Assembly: GCF_015100155.1 (NCBI RefSeq)
Contig: NZ_JACKZA010000009.1
Coordinates: 83,079 to 147,078, forward strand
Length of the DNA stretch: 64,000 nucleotides
From: Acidithiobacillus sp. HP-2
GTDB lineage: Bacteria > Pseudomonadota > Gammaproteobacteria > Acidithiobacillales > Acidithiobacillaceae
Direction of reading: 5' to 3'
Shown: positions 17,167 to 26,233 of the stretch, in pieces
Layout of the letters: every line of letters starts with the position of its first letter
Numbering within the stretch: the first letter of the stretch is position 1
The notes under the pieces: model-generated
What the model was told of the DNA's origin: nothing
The model's database searches: none
What the model saw: the letters and a program-made list of their open reading frames with translations, nothing else
Position numbers and translations under genes: made by a program

Positions 17167-17571
17167 ATGAAGTCCATACCGATTACTGATGTCAGTAGCC
17201 TCAAAAATGACCTCAACAAATACAAGATGGGGAAAAAGCTGGAAATTCCCCGTTTCAACCAATTGGCGAGAATGGCCTATATGGGTCGTTTGGTCATGAC
17301 GCCACTGGATCCCGAAGATCCTGCCTGCAAATCATTTCTGGTGCATGTGCAGGAACCTCTGGGCATGGCCGCGCACTTTATCGAGCTGGATGAAGATTTG
17401 CAGGATACCATCCTGATTCTGGATAGTGAGCAGTCCATGGCCATGGCGGGTATCATGCAGGCGGGTGTGGAAGAACGCGTGCGCTGGCATGAAGCCCTGA
17501 ATGAGCGGGATTTCTATTTTTCGGCCTTTTACCGCCCCAAGGACAGGGAAACCCGGGAAGAAAACGCCTGA
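17167..17571 (+). CDS. Unknown 134-residue protein upstream of LplA-like gene
   Basis: I do not recognise this protein. It is soluble, methionine-rich and acidic in the second half, with one cysteine (DPACKSF). It starts with ATG, 50 bases ahead of the LplA-like gene and reads in the same direction, so it probably belongs to that transcription unit. A basic N-terminal stretch (KNDLNKYKMGKKLEIPR) may bind nucleic acid or another protein, which is a guess. Confidence 0.65.
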   Translation: MKSIPITDVSSLKNDLNKYKMGKKLEIPRFNQLARMAYMGRLVMTPLDPEDPACKSFLVHVQEPLGMAAHFIELDEDLQDTILILDSEQSMAMAGIMQAGVEERVRWHEALNERDFYFSAFYRPKDRETREENA

Positions 17572-17620
17572 ATTGATGACTTTCGGCCATTTTCCGCTCC
17601 AGTCAGGGCAGCTCTGAGGG

Positions 17621-18628
17621 GTGCGGTTACGCATCATCTCCCTGGGGGTGTTGTCCCCGGAGTTACTCCACAAAACCTATGTGGGGCTGGCAGAGGCGCA
17701 AGGTGACAGTGATCTGCCCATTTTGCTGCTGGTACAAAGCGCGGCGCATCTGAGTCTGGGTGCGGCGCAATCTGCCGGAGCGGAACTGGACCTGCTGGCC
17801 TGTAAAAAGCTGGAGGTCCCGGTGCTGCAAAGATCCCTGGGGGGCGGGCTGGTCTGGGTGGATGGCGGACAGCTCAGCTACTTTTTTATTTTTCCGACGG
17901 CGTGGGGTATGCGCCGTGCTACTGAGCTTTTTGTCTATATCGCGCCCTGGATAGTGGCTCTTTATGCCCATTTTGGGGTGCTCGTAGAGGCGCGCGATGG
18001 GCACGACTTCTGGTGCGCCGGGCGTAAAATCGGTGGGACCGGAGCGGCAAGTATCGGGCGTAGTCTGGTGCTGGGCGGCAGCATCATGCTCCATGTGGAC
18101 TGGCAGGGTTTTGTCGCTTGTGTGGCAGCCCCTTCGGAAGCGTTTCGTGCCTGGCTCGCAGAGGCCCTGGAGGACAGTGTCTGGAGTTGGTCGCAACTGT
18201 CCTCCTCTCCACCCACGCCCGAGGCTCTACGCGCGGCTTTTCCTATGGTGCTGGAAAAGTTGGGAGTGCAAGCGGTCATCGAGACGGTGCTGAGTCGTGA
18301 TGAGCAGCGCGCCGTGGCAGAAGCGGAAAGGGAAGAGCCGGAATGGGAAGACCGCAGAAGCCGCCGCGTAGCTGCGGGTATCAAGATTAAAGCAGGCGCT
18401 TTTTTGACAGAACGCCATTGGCCGAAAGGGCAATATTTACGTATCTGGACAGAAAATGGCTGCTTTCGTAGGGTGGAAGCCTCGCTGTGGGCCGAGAGCG
18501 AGATGCAGATATTCAGCGGCTTGCAGATGGATTCCCCCGCTTTCAACGCCGCCTTGCAACAATTGGCAGGTGACGAATACGACCTTTGGGCGGCACGATT
18601 TGCCGAAACGGCTGTCTGGAAAGATTAA
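17621..18628 (+). CDS. Second LplA-like biotin/lipoate-type ligase
   Basis: A 335-residue protein that is not annotated by any obvious keyword but carries both ligase motifs: RSLGGGLVWVDGGQLSYFF (residues 71-89), equal to the RR-x-x-GGG-x-V-x-x-D-x-G-x-x-NYSF loop, and GRKIGGTG (residues 134-141) with the lysine that binds the acyl-adenylate, followed by GGSIMLHVD. It therefore belongs to the LplA/LipB/BirA fold. The C-terminal 150 residues do not match the sLpl enzyme at 12155 and contain an acidic linker (EAEREEPEWEDRRSRR). Start is GTG right after GAGGG. Substrate is unknown; LbpA proteins are the obvious candidates. Confidence 0.72.
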   Translation: MRLRIISLGVLSPELLHKTYVGLAEAQGDSDLPILLLVQSAAHLSLGAAQSAGAELDLLACKKLEVPVLQRSLGGGLVWVDGGQLSYFFIFPTAWGMRRATELFVYIAPWIVALYAHFGVLVEARDGHDFWCAGRKIGGTGAASIGRSLVLGGSIMLHVDWQGFVACVAAPSEAFRAWLAEALEDSVWSWSQLSSSPPTPEALRAAFPMVLEKLGVQAVIETVLSRDEQRAVAEAEREEPEWEDRRSRRVAAGIKIKAGAFLTERHWPKGQYLRIWTENGCFRRVEASLWAESEMQIFSGLQMDSPAFNAALQQLAGDEYDLWAARFAETAVWKD

Positions 18629-18659
18629 AATCCGAATCCAGAATGACAGGAGGTAACGA

Positions 18660-19037
18660 ATGCCCAGTATTGATGACCGGATGCGCAAGCGTTTTATATT
18701 GATGAATAGTGATGCGGCATTGCGTCAGGCGGTGGAGTCTTCTATTCCGGAAAAGTGGGAAATGACGGAAGCCACTGATCTGGATGCTTTTGATGAATGG
18801 CAGGAAATTCTCTTGCACCGCTTTATGCTGCTGAATCTGGAAGACCCGCAAATCAGTGACCCGGTGGAGTTGATAGACATGATCCGCCGCGAGCACCAGC
18901 TGAATATCCCTATTTTCTGTTTGGGTGGGAGCCGCGAACTGCGTGATCAGGCGCGTTCAGCGCGGGCTGACCGTTTTTTTGATCGGGAAGAAGGTTTGCA
19001 ACGCTTGCCGGAATTTTTCCAGCAGTTTGCCTGGTAA
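18660..19037 (+). CDS. Unknown 125-residue protein, receiver-like fold suspected
   Basis: The strand and loop pattern RFILMNSDAAL, FMLLNLEDP, IPIFCLGGS, ADRFFDREEG recalls a response-regulator receiver domain, but the phosphate-accepting aspartate position reads asparagine or leucine and the lysine is absent, so it would be a degenerate domain. It lies 31 bases after the LplA-like gene behind AGGAGG. The link to a receiver is my pattern reading and may be wrong. Confidence 0.6.
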   Translation: MPSIDDRMRKRFILMNSDAALRQAVESSIPEKWEMTEATDLDAFDEWQEILLHRFMLLNLEDPQISDPVELIDMIRREHQLNIPIFCLGGSRELRDQARSARADRFFDREEGLQRLPEFFQQFAW

Positions 19038-19112
19038 TAAAAAGCACCAAAAAATAGCGCCGCTGGCTTTGCTCAGCCGGACGGCGCGTGATAGGCCGAT
19101 TGGCTCGGTGGT

Positions 19113-19436
19113 TCAGCCGACCTTGGCGTGGGCCTCGGTGTCCAGCAGCAGATCATGGCTTTCGCTCTGGCCTTCGGCGCTGACGGTCAGGGTGGCAATG
19201 CGAATGCCGGCATCCTTGAAGGTGACTTCGTAGGAGAAAATACCCGGCAGTTCCAGGGTGCTTTCTTTCAGAGTCTTGCCTTCACAGGTTACACTGACTT
19301 TGGCGCTGCCCTGACCTTCCAGCATGGCCTGAATCCGGAAAGGATGTCCGGCGACGCGACGGTAGACCTGAGGATCGCGATTGGCGTTGTATTGCAGGTT
19401 GTTCAGTTTGACCATCTTGACGAGTTTGTTGCTCAT
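19113..19436 (-). CDS. Small unknown protein, Ig-like beta-sandwich suspected
   Basis: A 107-residue protein with alternating hydrophobic strands (AKVSVTCEGK, ESTLELPG, FSYEVTF, IATLTVSAEG), which suggests an all-beta sandwich. No signal peptide is seen. It is convergent with the LplA-like operon and divergent from the cbbQO operon, with a good AT-rich promoter region of about 120 bases between. I considered SoxZ but the conserved SoxZ motifs are missing. Confidence 0.65.
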   Translation of the reverse strand: MSNKLVKMVKLNNLQYNANRDPQVYRRVAGHPFRIQAMLEGQGSAKVSVTCEGKTLKESTLELPGIFSYEVTFKDAGIRIATLTVSAEGQSESHDLLLDTEAHAKVG

Positions 19437-19561
19437 GGTTGCCCCTTATTAATCACACTATAAAATGAATTATACACGCATTTAGCTAAAACTCTTTTAT
19501 CCTAGACGAAAATCTCCCGGAGTGGTAGCGGGTTTCGCCGAAAAACCGATCAGGAGTGATG

Positions 19562-19957
19562 ATGACCGAGTCAACACAGTTAATTACGGCACTGGATGCC
19601 GCCCATGAACGTATTGAAGCACTAGCCAAACAACAAAGCGCAGGAATGCCCTTGCCCGAATTGCTGGCAGCGGGCATTGCCGAAGCGCAGGCCATGTTGC
19701 GCATTATGCTGGAAAACGAGCATAAGCCTTATGCCAGTGATGCGGATTTGCTGGAATTGTGGAAAACCCTGGTGAAGGGCAAGCCCCACTGGAATACCAT
19801 TCGCGATAATTGTCGTGAACTGATTTACTACCAGAATTGTCTGAAAGCGGAGCGTCAGGATGCACTGCCCGCCCAGCCTGAGCGGATGGTGATTCATACC
19901 CTGCGTCACATATTTCTGTATTTACGTAGTCATGCCGAACAAAATCAAGAGGGTTGA
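19562..19957 (+). CDS. Unknown helical protein, first gene of the cbbQO operon
   Basis: About 131 residues, alpha-helical by composition (AHERIEALAKQQ, ELLAAGIAEAQAML). AGGAG sits 5 bases before the second ATG, which is my chosen start. It ends 3 bases before cbbQ and must be co-transcribed with it. I recognise no family. A role with the CbbQO activase is possible from position only. Confidence 0.7.
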   Translation: MTESTQLITALDAAHERIEALAKQQSAGMPLPELLAAGIAEAQAMLRIMLENEHKPYASDADLLELWKTLVKGKPHWNTIRDNCRELIYYQNCLKAERQDALPAQPERMVIHTLRHIFLYLRSHAEQNQEG

Positions 19958-19960
19958 GTA

Positions 19961-20758
19961 ATGAGTGAAATGATTATCCAGGAACCTTTTTACCAACCCG
20001 TAGCCAATGAAGTCGGGGTGTTTATGGCGGCCTGGAGCCGCCGTTTGCCGGTCATGCTCAAAGGCCCGACGGGCTGCGGCAAAACCCGCTTTCTGGAACA
20101 TATGGCCTGGCGCCTCAAGCGGCCCCTGATTACCGTAGCCTGCCACGAAGATCTGACCAGTTCAGACCTGGTCGGACGCTTTCTCATTGAAGGAGATGCC
20201 ACGGTCTGGCAGGACGGACCCTTGACCAAAGCGGTGCGTGAGGGGGCGATCTGCTATCTGGATGAAATTGTCGAAGCGCGGACCGACACGACGGTCGTGA
20301 TCCATCCGCTGACGGACCATCGCCGCCATCTGCCCATTGAAAAGCTGGGCACGGAAATCAGTGCGCATCCCGATTTCATGCTGGTCATTTCCTACAATCC
20401 CGGTTATCAGACGGTTTTGAAAGATCTTAAACCCTCGACCAAACAGCGTTTTGTGGGTATGAATTTTACCTATCCCCCGGCCGAGGTGGAAACCCGGATT
20501 GTCATGAAAGAGGCGGGGCTGGATGAATCCCGCTCCAAGGCCCTGGTGGCGGCAGCAGATAAAGCCCGGAATCTCAAGGATCAGGGTCTGCAGGAAGTGA
20601 CTTCGACGCGCGCGCTGATTTACGCTGGAGCGTTGATGGTGGCGGGACTGGAATCCCTGGAAGCCTGCACCATGGCGATCATCAACCCGCAAACGGATGA
20701 TCCGGAATTAAGTGAGGCTTTGCTGGAAATTTTCCGGACTTTTTTTCCGGAACGTTAA
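19961..20758 (+). CDS. cbbQ: CbbQ, MoxR-type AAA+ ATPase of Rubisco activase
   Basis: A 265-residue AAA+ protein. Walker A is GPTGCGKT (about residues 34-41), Walker [11 protein letters not shown] (about residues 95-104), with sensor region [12 protein letters not shown]. CbbQ hexamers with the CbbO adaptor remodel inhibited Rubisco. NorQ proteins are close relatives, but the following CbbO and the autotrophic context favour CbbQ. No Rubisco gene is in the window, so this is a detached activase pair. Confidence 0.88.
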   Translation: MSEMIIQEPFYQPVANEVGVFMAAWSRRLPVMLKGPTGCGKTRFLEHMAWRLKRPLITVACHEDLTSSDLVGRFLIEGDATVWQDGPLTKAVREGAICYLDEIVEARTDTTVVIHPLTDHRRHLPIEKLGTEISAHPDFMLVISYNPGYQTVLKDLKPSTKQRFVGMNFTYPPAEVETRIVMKEAGLDESRSKALVAAADKARNLKDQGLQEVTSTRALIYAGALMVAGLESLEACTMAIINPQTDDPELSEALLEIFRTFFPER

Positions 20759-20767
20759 GGAGCTTTC

Positions 20768-23260
20768 ATGTCGGAAGCGACCGAAGAAATCCTCGAGCAT
20801 CTGGCGGCCATCAGTTTTGTGGCCGGACGGGATGCCCGCGAAGCGCTGCCTGCAGTAGCACCTTTAGGAGAAGAAGCCTCCCTGCGCTTTCTGGAAACAG
20901 GCAGAGACCTGTTCTTTTATGACCGGGAAGCTGGCAAGGCCTTTTTCCATGCCACGGCCAACATGGTAGCGGCTTTTGCTGGCCTGGATCCCTGGCTGGA
21001 GCAATCGCGGCAGTTTCTGACTCAGCGCGGAACCTTTCGCGCCGTAGTCGGTTTTTTTGCACAGGCGGCCACGGTGCGTAAAAGCTGGGGGGCCGAAGGT
21101 GAAGCGCTGTGGTTCAAGCTGGGGGCGGCCTGGATTGATCGTCATGTAGATAGTGCTGCGGCTTATTTTCGGATGCCGGTAGCGACGCTTTTTGGGGATA
21201 ACGGTACCACTGGCCTGACTGCCCTGCTGCAGCCTGCTGACAGTCTGGCCAAGGGCCGACTGGGCCTGGGGACTTATCTGGATGGCGCCATCAAGGTGCG
21301 CGGCATCTGTGGTCTGGACGGTGTAGCGGAATGGGCGCGACGCGGGGCAGATGTGCTGGCTGCCGGTCGGATTCGCGGTGAGGCCTGGTTTCGTCTGGAA
21401 AGTGATGAAGCCCGTAGCTTTCTGCTGGAGGTGCTGCCCGGTTTTCGGATGGGAACCCACAAGCGCTTGTTTGGTTTATTGCTGCAGGCCTGGACCGGAT
21501 TACATTTGCCTTTGGAAGAGGGCGACTGGAGTCTGGAAGGAGGCCGCAGTTTTCTGGAAACCGATGGCCGCAGTCTGTTTGTACCGGCGGTCATGCCGGA
21601 TCGGGAAGAAGCCCTGCTGGCTTTTTACCATACGGGTGCGCATCTGGCTTATGACAGTTATGAGCAGGACGCCATCCACGCCCTGTTTGCGGAAATCGGC
21701 ATGGAGCATCCACCCCTGGACCCCGATCAGCGCATTACCTGGCGACCGCTGTTTGCCCAGTTTGGCGAAGACCTGATTCGTTTCCAGATGATTTTTGATT
21801 TGTGTGAAGACCTGCGCGTAGATGTAGCGCTGGATCGGGAAATGCCAGGGTACATCTCCCGGGTTGTCCGGGCGGCCCGCAAGCACGGACTCCCTGAGGG
21901 TGTGGCTGCTGCCTACTATGAACAGGCCCAGCGTTATCTGGAAGATTACCAGCAAGGCCGGTTGAGTCCTGATCTGGCGGATCTGACCCGTAGCGAAGCC
22001 GGTATTGTGGATGCCTTCCGGGTGGCTATGGCCTTGTATGCCACAACCACCCTGCCGCCTTTGACCCTCACGGAGCGTGCCCGCGCTTATTTGCCCGGCC
22101 ATTCTCCCAATGCCGCAAGGCCCGTCTATCCCCGGCAAAAACACGGCAGTGATGGACCGGAAGTGGAGGGCGACAGTGCCCTGGGTGCGGCGGGTCATCA
22201 GGAAAAACCCAAGGAAACTCCACAGGCCGCCGAGGGGAATGACCCGGACATGGAAATCCCGCCCGAAGACATTCAGGGTACGGGCGGGCGCGTGGGTGTG
22301 GGTATTCCTTTGCCGGCCAAGGTGGCGGGCAGTGGTCGGGGGGTGAAAGGCCCCAAGGGCGGCTGGCCCTACCGCGAGTGGGACTACCGTCATCAGCAGT
22401 ACAAAATGGACTGGGCACGGGTGCACGAGCGTAAGCTGCGCGAAAAAGATGAAGCCAAGGCCATTGAAATAGCGGCTGAATATGATGGGACTTTGCGGCG
22501 TCTGAAGCGCGCCTTGCAGGCCCAGAAGCCGACCCGGATGTCTCCCCGTCGTCGTCAGTATGAAGGGGAGGAACCGGATCTTGAAGCCGCTGTGCAGTTT
22601 CTGATTGAAAAACGTGCCGGACGTTCGCCCAAAGCCAGCGTGTATTTGCAGCGTCGTCCCCAGCAAAGGGATACGGCGGTGTTGCTGCTGGCCGATCTTT
22701 CCACCTCGATCATGGCCGAAGCCGGAGATTCCGGGGTGCGGGTAGTGGACCGGCTGCGTGCAGCCATGCTGCTTTTTGGCGAGGCATTGCTGGAAGTGGG
22801 GGATCCTTTTGCGGTCTATGGTTTTGCGAGCAAATATCATGATGAGGTGCTGATGTATCCCATCAAGCGCTTCACCGACAGATTTGACGCAAGAGCCAGG
22901 GCCCTGCTGGGAGGCTTGTCGGGGCGTCTGGCGACGCGCATGGGCGCGGCTATCCGCCACAGCAGCAAACTGATGCTGCGCAGCCCTGCCCAGCGCCGCC
23001 TGTTACTGATTCTTTCCGATGGTCGTCCGGCAGATTATGATGACGGGGGAGATGCCCGCTATTTGCAGGAAGATACCCGCATGGCGGTGCGGGAAGCGCT
23101 GGAACTGGGTATTCACGCCTTCTGTATCAGTCTTGATCCCCAAGGTGGAGAATATTTGCCGCAGGTTTTCGGGCAGGGACATTATCTGGTGCTGCCGCAT
23201 CTGGATAGCCTGCCGGCGCGTCTGCCCGAAGTGTACCTGCGCCTGCGGGGGCATGGCTGA
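20768..23260 (+). CDS. cbbO: CbbO, VWA-domain Rubisco activase adaptor
   Basis: An 830-residue protein with a long N-terminal region and a C-terminal von Willebrand A domain. The MIDAS motif is DLSTS (in LLLADLSTSIMAE, about residues 635-648), followed by LILSDGRPADYDD. A charged, proline-rich linker (about residues 450-540) joins the halves. CbbO binds Rubisco through MIDAS and is carried by the CbbQ ring. Length is close to the usual 750-800 residues. It overlaps the next gene by one base. Confidence 0.88.
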   Translation: MSEATEEILEHLAAISFVAGRDAREALPAVAPLGEEASLRFLETGRDLFFYDREAGKAFFHATANMVAAFAGLDPWLEQSRQFLTQRGTFRAVVGFFAQAATVRKSWGAEGEALWFKLGAAWIDRHVDSAAAYFRMPVATLFGDNGTTGLTALLQPADSLAKGRLGLGTYLDGAIKVRGICGLDGVAEWARRGADVLAAGRIRGEAWFRLESDEARSFLLEVLPGFRMGTHKRLFGLLLQAWTGLHLPLEEGDWSLEGGRSFLETDGRSLFVPAVMPDREEALLAFYHTGAHLAYDSYEQDAIHALFAEIGMEHPPLDPDQRITWRPLFAQFGEDLIRFQMIFDLCEDLRVDVALDREMPGYISRVVRAARKHGLPEGVAAAYYEQAQRYLEDYQQGRLSPDLADLTRSEAGIVDAFRVAMALYATTTLPPLTLTERARAYLPGHSPNAARPVYPRQKHGSDGPEVEGDSALGAAGHQEKPKETPQAAEGNDPDMEIPPEDIQGTGGRVGVGIPLPAKVAGSGRGVKGPKGGWPYREWDYRHQQYKMDWARVHERKLREKDEAKAIEIAAEYDGTLRRLKRALQAQKPTRMSPRRRQYEGEEPDLEAAVQFLIEKRAGRSPKASVYLQRRPQQRDTAVLLLADLSTSIMAEAGDSGVRVVDRLRAAMLLFGEALLEVGDPFAVYGFASKYHDEVLMYPIKRFTDRFDARARALLGGLSGRLATRMGAAIRHSSKLMLRSPAQRRLLLILSDGRPADYDDGGDARYLQEDTRMAVREALELGIHAFCISLDPQGGEYLPQVFGQGHYLVLPHLDSLPARLPEVYLRLRGHG

Positions 23261-24441
23261 TGAATGAAAAAGAATTATTGCAGCCACGACTTGCGGCCAC
23301 GCGTCCGGCCCGCTTTGTCGGCGCTGCCCGATATCGCCGCGCCAGTTATGGCAGCAATCATCCGCTGGCGATTCCACGCGTTTCCCTGACTCTGGATCTG
23401 ATCAACAGTTATGGGGCTATTGCTCCCGAGGAGTATTGCCTGGGACGTCCGGCCAGTCACCAGGAGCTGTTTGGCTTTCATACCCGCGATTATATCCAGG
23501 CCTTTGAACGCGCCCAGTTTCGCGGTAATGTCCGCGATGCAGATCGTAAACAATATCAACTGGGTACCTTGGAAAATCCCTATTTCCCCGGTTTTTTTGA
23601 TACGCCCAATCTGGCTACGGGCTCCAGCATATTGGCTGCAGAGCAGGTATTGCAGGGTTTCACCGCTTTCAGTCCGGCAGGAGGCATGCACCATGCGGCA
23701 CCCGGTCAGGCGCGCGGATTTTGTTATCTGAATGATCCGGTGCTGGCTATCCAGCGACTGCGCAAGGCCGGGCTGCGGGTGCTGTACTGGGATATGGACG
23801 CCCATCATGGCGACGGTGTAGAGGCAGCTTTTCGTGCGGACCCTGATACCTTGACGGTTTCCCTGCATATGGACACGGCCTATGCCTATCCTTTTCAGGG
23901 GGGTGGGCTGGATGACCATGAAGGCATGGCAGTCAATCTGCCCCTGCCCGCAGAAATCAACGACACGGAATACGCGGCAGTTTTCGAGGCCCTATGGCCC
24001 CGGGTCATGGGGCAGTTTGTTCCGGATGTGGTGGTCTTGCAGGCGGGTACGGACATTTTGTCTCCCGATCCGCTGAGCAAATTCCGGATATCCAATGGAC
24101 TGTTCTGGCAGGTGCTTCGGCGTCTGCTCGCCGAAAGCCCGCGTTTGCTGGTGCTGGGTGGAGGAGGGTATCATCCCATTGCTTTGGCACGCTGCTGGAC
24201 CGGGGTCTGGGCGATTTTGTCCGGACGGACGCTGGATGAAAATCTGCCCGAGTCAGGCCGAGCCCTGCTGGAAGGCGTGGAATGGGATCTGGACGATGAA
24301 GACGCCCCCGATTATAGCCGGCAATTCCAGTATCTGGATGATCTGCCCTTGCCGGGTCCCATGCGAAGCGAAGTGACCGATCGTCTGGAGTATCTGTTCC
24401 ACCATCATCCCCTTTTTGCAAACAGGAGAAACGCTGCGTGA
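23260..24441 (+). CDS. Histone-deacetylase-family zinc hydrolase
   Basis: A 393-residue arginase/deacetylase-fold protein. Visible motifs are GGMHHAAPG, YWDMDAHHGDGV (with zinc-binding aspartate and histidine), AGTDILSPDPL, and GGGGYHPIA with the catalytic tyrosine. Bacterial members act on acetylated polyamines, acetylated lysine or in acetoin use (AcuC). It is the gene directly after cbbO, with stop and start overlapping, so it is in the same operon. The link to Rubisco is unexplained. Confidence 0.85.
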   Translation: MNEKELLQPRLAATRPARFVGAARYRRASYGSNHPLAIPRVSLTLDLINSYGAIAPEEYCLGRPASHQELFGFHTRDYIQAFERAQFRGNVRDADRKQYQLGTLENPYFPGFFDTPNLATGSSILAAEQVLQGFTAFSPAGGMHHAAPGQARGFCYLNDPVLAIQRLRKAGLRVLYWDMDAHHGDGVEAAFRADPDTLTVSLHMDTAYAYPFQGGGLDDHEGMAVNLPLPAEINDTEYAAVFEALWPRVMGQFVPDVVVLQAGTDILSPDPLSKFRISNGLFWQVLRRLLAESPRLLVLGGGGYHPIALARCWTGVWAILSGRTLDENLPESGRALLEGVEWDLDDEDAPDYSRQFQYLDDLPLPGPMRSEVTDRLEYLFHHHPLFANRRNAA

Positions 24442-25583
24442 ATGCTGCGGATAACACATTGATTCCCGGAGCCGCCAATAGTGTCGGCAGTAAGGCCTAT
24501 GTAGCGCGTTTTGCAGAGACTCTGGCGGAAGAACATTTCAGTGATTTTCTGAATACCCGGATCAAACTTTCCTCCTTGGGGGTCGGTACATTCCCCGGTG
24601 CGGTGGATGATGTGACGGATCTGGCCGTGGCGGCCATTGTCGCTCAGGCCCTGCAGTCCGGGATTAACGTGATTGATACCGGTGCGAATTATCGTTTTGG
24701 CCGGGCCGGTCGGGCGGTGGGGGCGGGTATTGCCAAGGCCATGGCGGCGGGAATTCTCCGCGAGGAGTTTTTCGTGGTGGGCAAGGGCGGGTTCCTGACC
24801 TTCACGGGCGGGCGTCCCGAAGATCCTCTCGCCTTTTTCCGTGAGGAAGTGGTCGCCAAAGGCCTGGGCAAGGAAGAAGACCTCGCCCAGAATGTGCATT
24901 GTCTGAGTCCCGAATATATTGCCTGGCAACTGGATGATTTACGCAGCCAAACCGGTCTGGAAACCCTGGATGTGTTTCTGGTGGATCAGCCGGAGGTGCA
25001 TATTCCGCTGATTGGCAAAGAACGCATGTACCAGAAGTTGATCCAGGTCTTTACCGTGTTGGAACAGGCGGTCAATGAAAACAAAATTCGTTATTATGGC
25101 ATCTCTACCTTCAACGCCTGTCGGGTGGAAACCGATCACACCCTGTTCCAGTCCCTGACCAGTCTGATTGGGCTGGCCGAGAAGGCAGCCGGTGAAGGCA
25201 ACAGACACCATCTGCGGGTAGTGGAACTCCCCTTTAATGCCCTGATGCCCGAAGCCTACACGCGCTTCAGTCAGGTTACCGGGCAGGGAAATATTGGTTC
25301 GACCATTCAGGCCGCTTTTCAGCTCAAGCTGACCGTCATGGCCAGCCATACCCTGGGCAAAGGATTGCTGGCCCAGGAAGAAATCCCCTCCTTGCAGGAA
25401 GGAATTCCCGAACTGGCCAATGCGGCGCAACGGGCCATTCAGTTTGTGCGCTCGACGCCGGGCATCGGTGTCACCCTGGTGGGAATGAGTTCACCCCTGC
25501 ATCTGGCAGATTTTCTGGCGGTGGCCAAACAGCTCCCCTTACCCAAAGAACGCTATCTGGCGATGTTTGAAAAGGAAAAATAG
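24438..25583 (+). CDS. Aldo/keto reductase family protein
   Basis: A 381-residue aldo/keto reductase. SLGVGTFPG marks the first strand, INVIDTGANYRFG gives the catalytic aspartate and tyrosine, and VGKGGF the lysine. The sequence is longer than the typical 320 residues. It starts with GTG overlapping the previous gene by 4 bases (GTGA) and is the last gene of the cbbQO operon. Confidence 0.82.
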   Translation: MNAADNTLIPGAANSVGSKAYVARFAETLAEEHFSDFLNTRIKLSSLGVGTFPGAVDDVTDLAVAAIVAQALQSGINVIDTGANYRFGRAGRAVGAGIAKAMAAGILREEFFVVGKGGFLTFTGGRPEDPLAFFREEVVAKGLGKEEDLAQNVHCLSPEYIAWQLDDLRSQTGLETLDVFLVDQPEVHIPLIGKERMYQKLIQVFTVLEQAVNENKIRYYGISTFNACRVETDHTLFQSLTSLIGLAEKAAGEGNRHHLRVVELPFNALMPEAYTRFSQVTGQGNIGSTIQAAFQLKLTVMASHTLGKGLLAQEEIPSLQEGIPELANAAQRAIQFVRSTPGIGVTLVGMSSPLHLADFLAVAKQLPLPKERYLAMFEKEK

Positions 25584-25599
25584 GTTTGAGCGAACCTGA

Positions 25600-26217
25600 C
25601 TTTTCTGGTTTTTACGCACATGTCCGTTTCCATTTGGTCAAGACGGTGATTTTGGACAGCGGGCACTCATAGATCGCATAAACAACGATCTGGGAAATGA
25701 TCTTGGTAATTTGCTCTATCGGCTTATCGGAATGAGTTATAAATACTTCGATGGGGTCATCGTTTCCGGGCAATGCGAAAAATACTACAGTGGAGAGCTG
25801 AAACGGATTCAGACGGTGATAGGCGAACTGGATCAGCTGATGGTGGATATTCAAATCAACCGCTATTTGGAATATCTGTGGCGAATCCTTTCCATGGGGA
25901 ATAAAGCCATAGACACCGCCAAGCCCCGGGTAAGAATGAAAGAGGGCAAAGAGGCAGAAGTGCAGGCTCTACTGGGTTTTATCGCTAACTTACTAGCGAA
26001 GGTGGCACTACTTCTACATCCCATTATGCCCGAAATTACCCTGAAAATGGGTAGAGCCTTGAAAATTACGCTGGATGCGGCGAGCTTCAAAACCTATGTC
26101 ACGGAGGGCCAGCTACTGGCAGATTTCACGATAGAGAAGGTTCCGCCACTTTTTCCCAAGATCGAAGCGCCTTTAATAGCGGAAGCGAGTGGTGGCATCT
26201 CTATCGCTGCGCCCTAA
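25600..26217 (+). pseudogene. metG: C-terminal remnant of methionyl-tRNA synthetase
   Basis: The frame is open from 25600 and shows PFGQDGDF, ALIDRINNDLGNDLGNLL, then IDTAKPRV, LLHPIMPEI and PPLFPKIE, which are the usual MetRS stretches from the end of the catalytic domain through the anticodon-binding domain. The Rossmann fold and KMSKS region are absent, and a stop at 25597 precedes it, so the sequence cannot be a working synthetase. The earlier ORF start at 25711 (TTG) is an artefact of the fragment. An intact metG should exist elsewhere. A free anticodon-binding protein is a less likely alternative. Confidence 0.72.
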
Positions 26218-26233
26218 AGGGTGATGAGGCTAA

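Noticed and set aside
19058..19089. Terminator between the receiver-like gene and the minus-strand gene
   Set aside because: A GC-rich inverted repeat is present but no T run follows on either strand, so I cannot call it a terminator.
19113..19436. SoxZ as identity of the small minus-strand protein
   Set aside because: Size is right and a beta-sandwich is likely, but the SoxZ conserved residues (HPMETG-like and terminal strands) are absent.
21500..22960. A 486-codon open frame on the minus strand opposite cbbO
   Set aside because: It mirrors the cbbO codon pattern; cbbO has the VWA and MIDAS motifs and is clearly the real gene.
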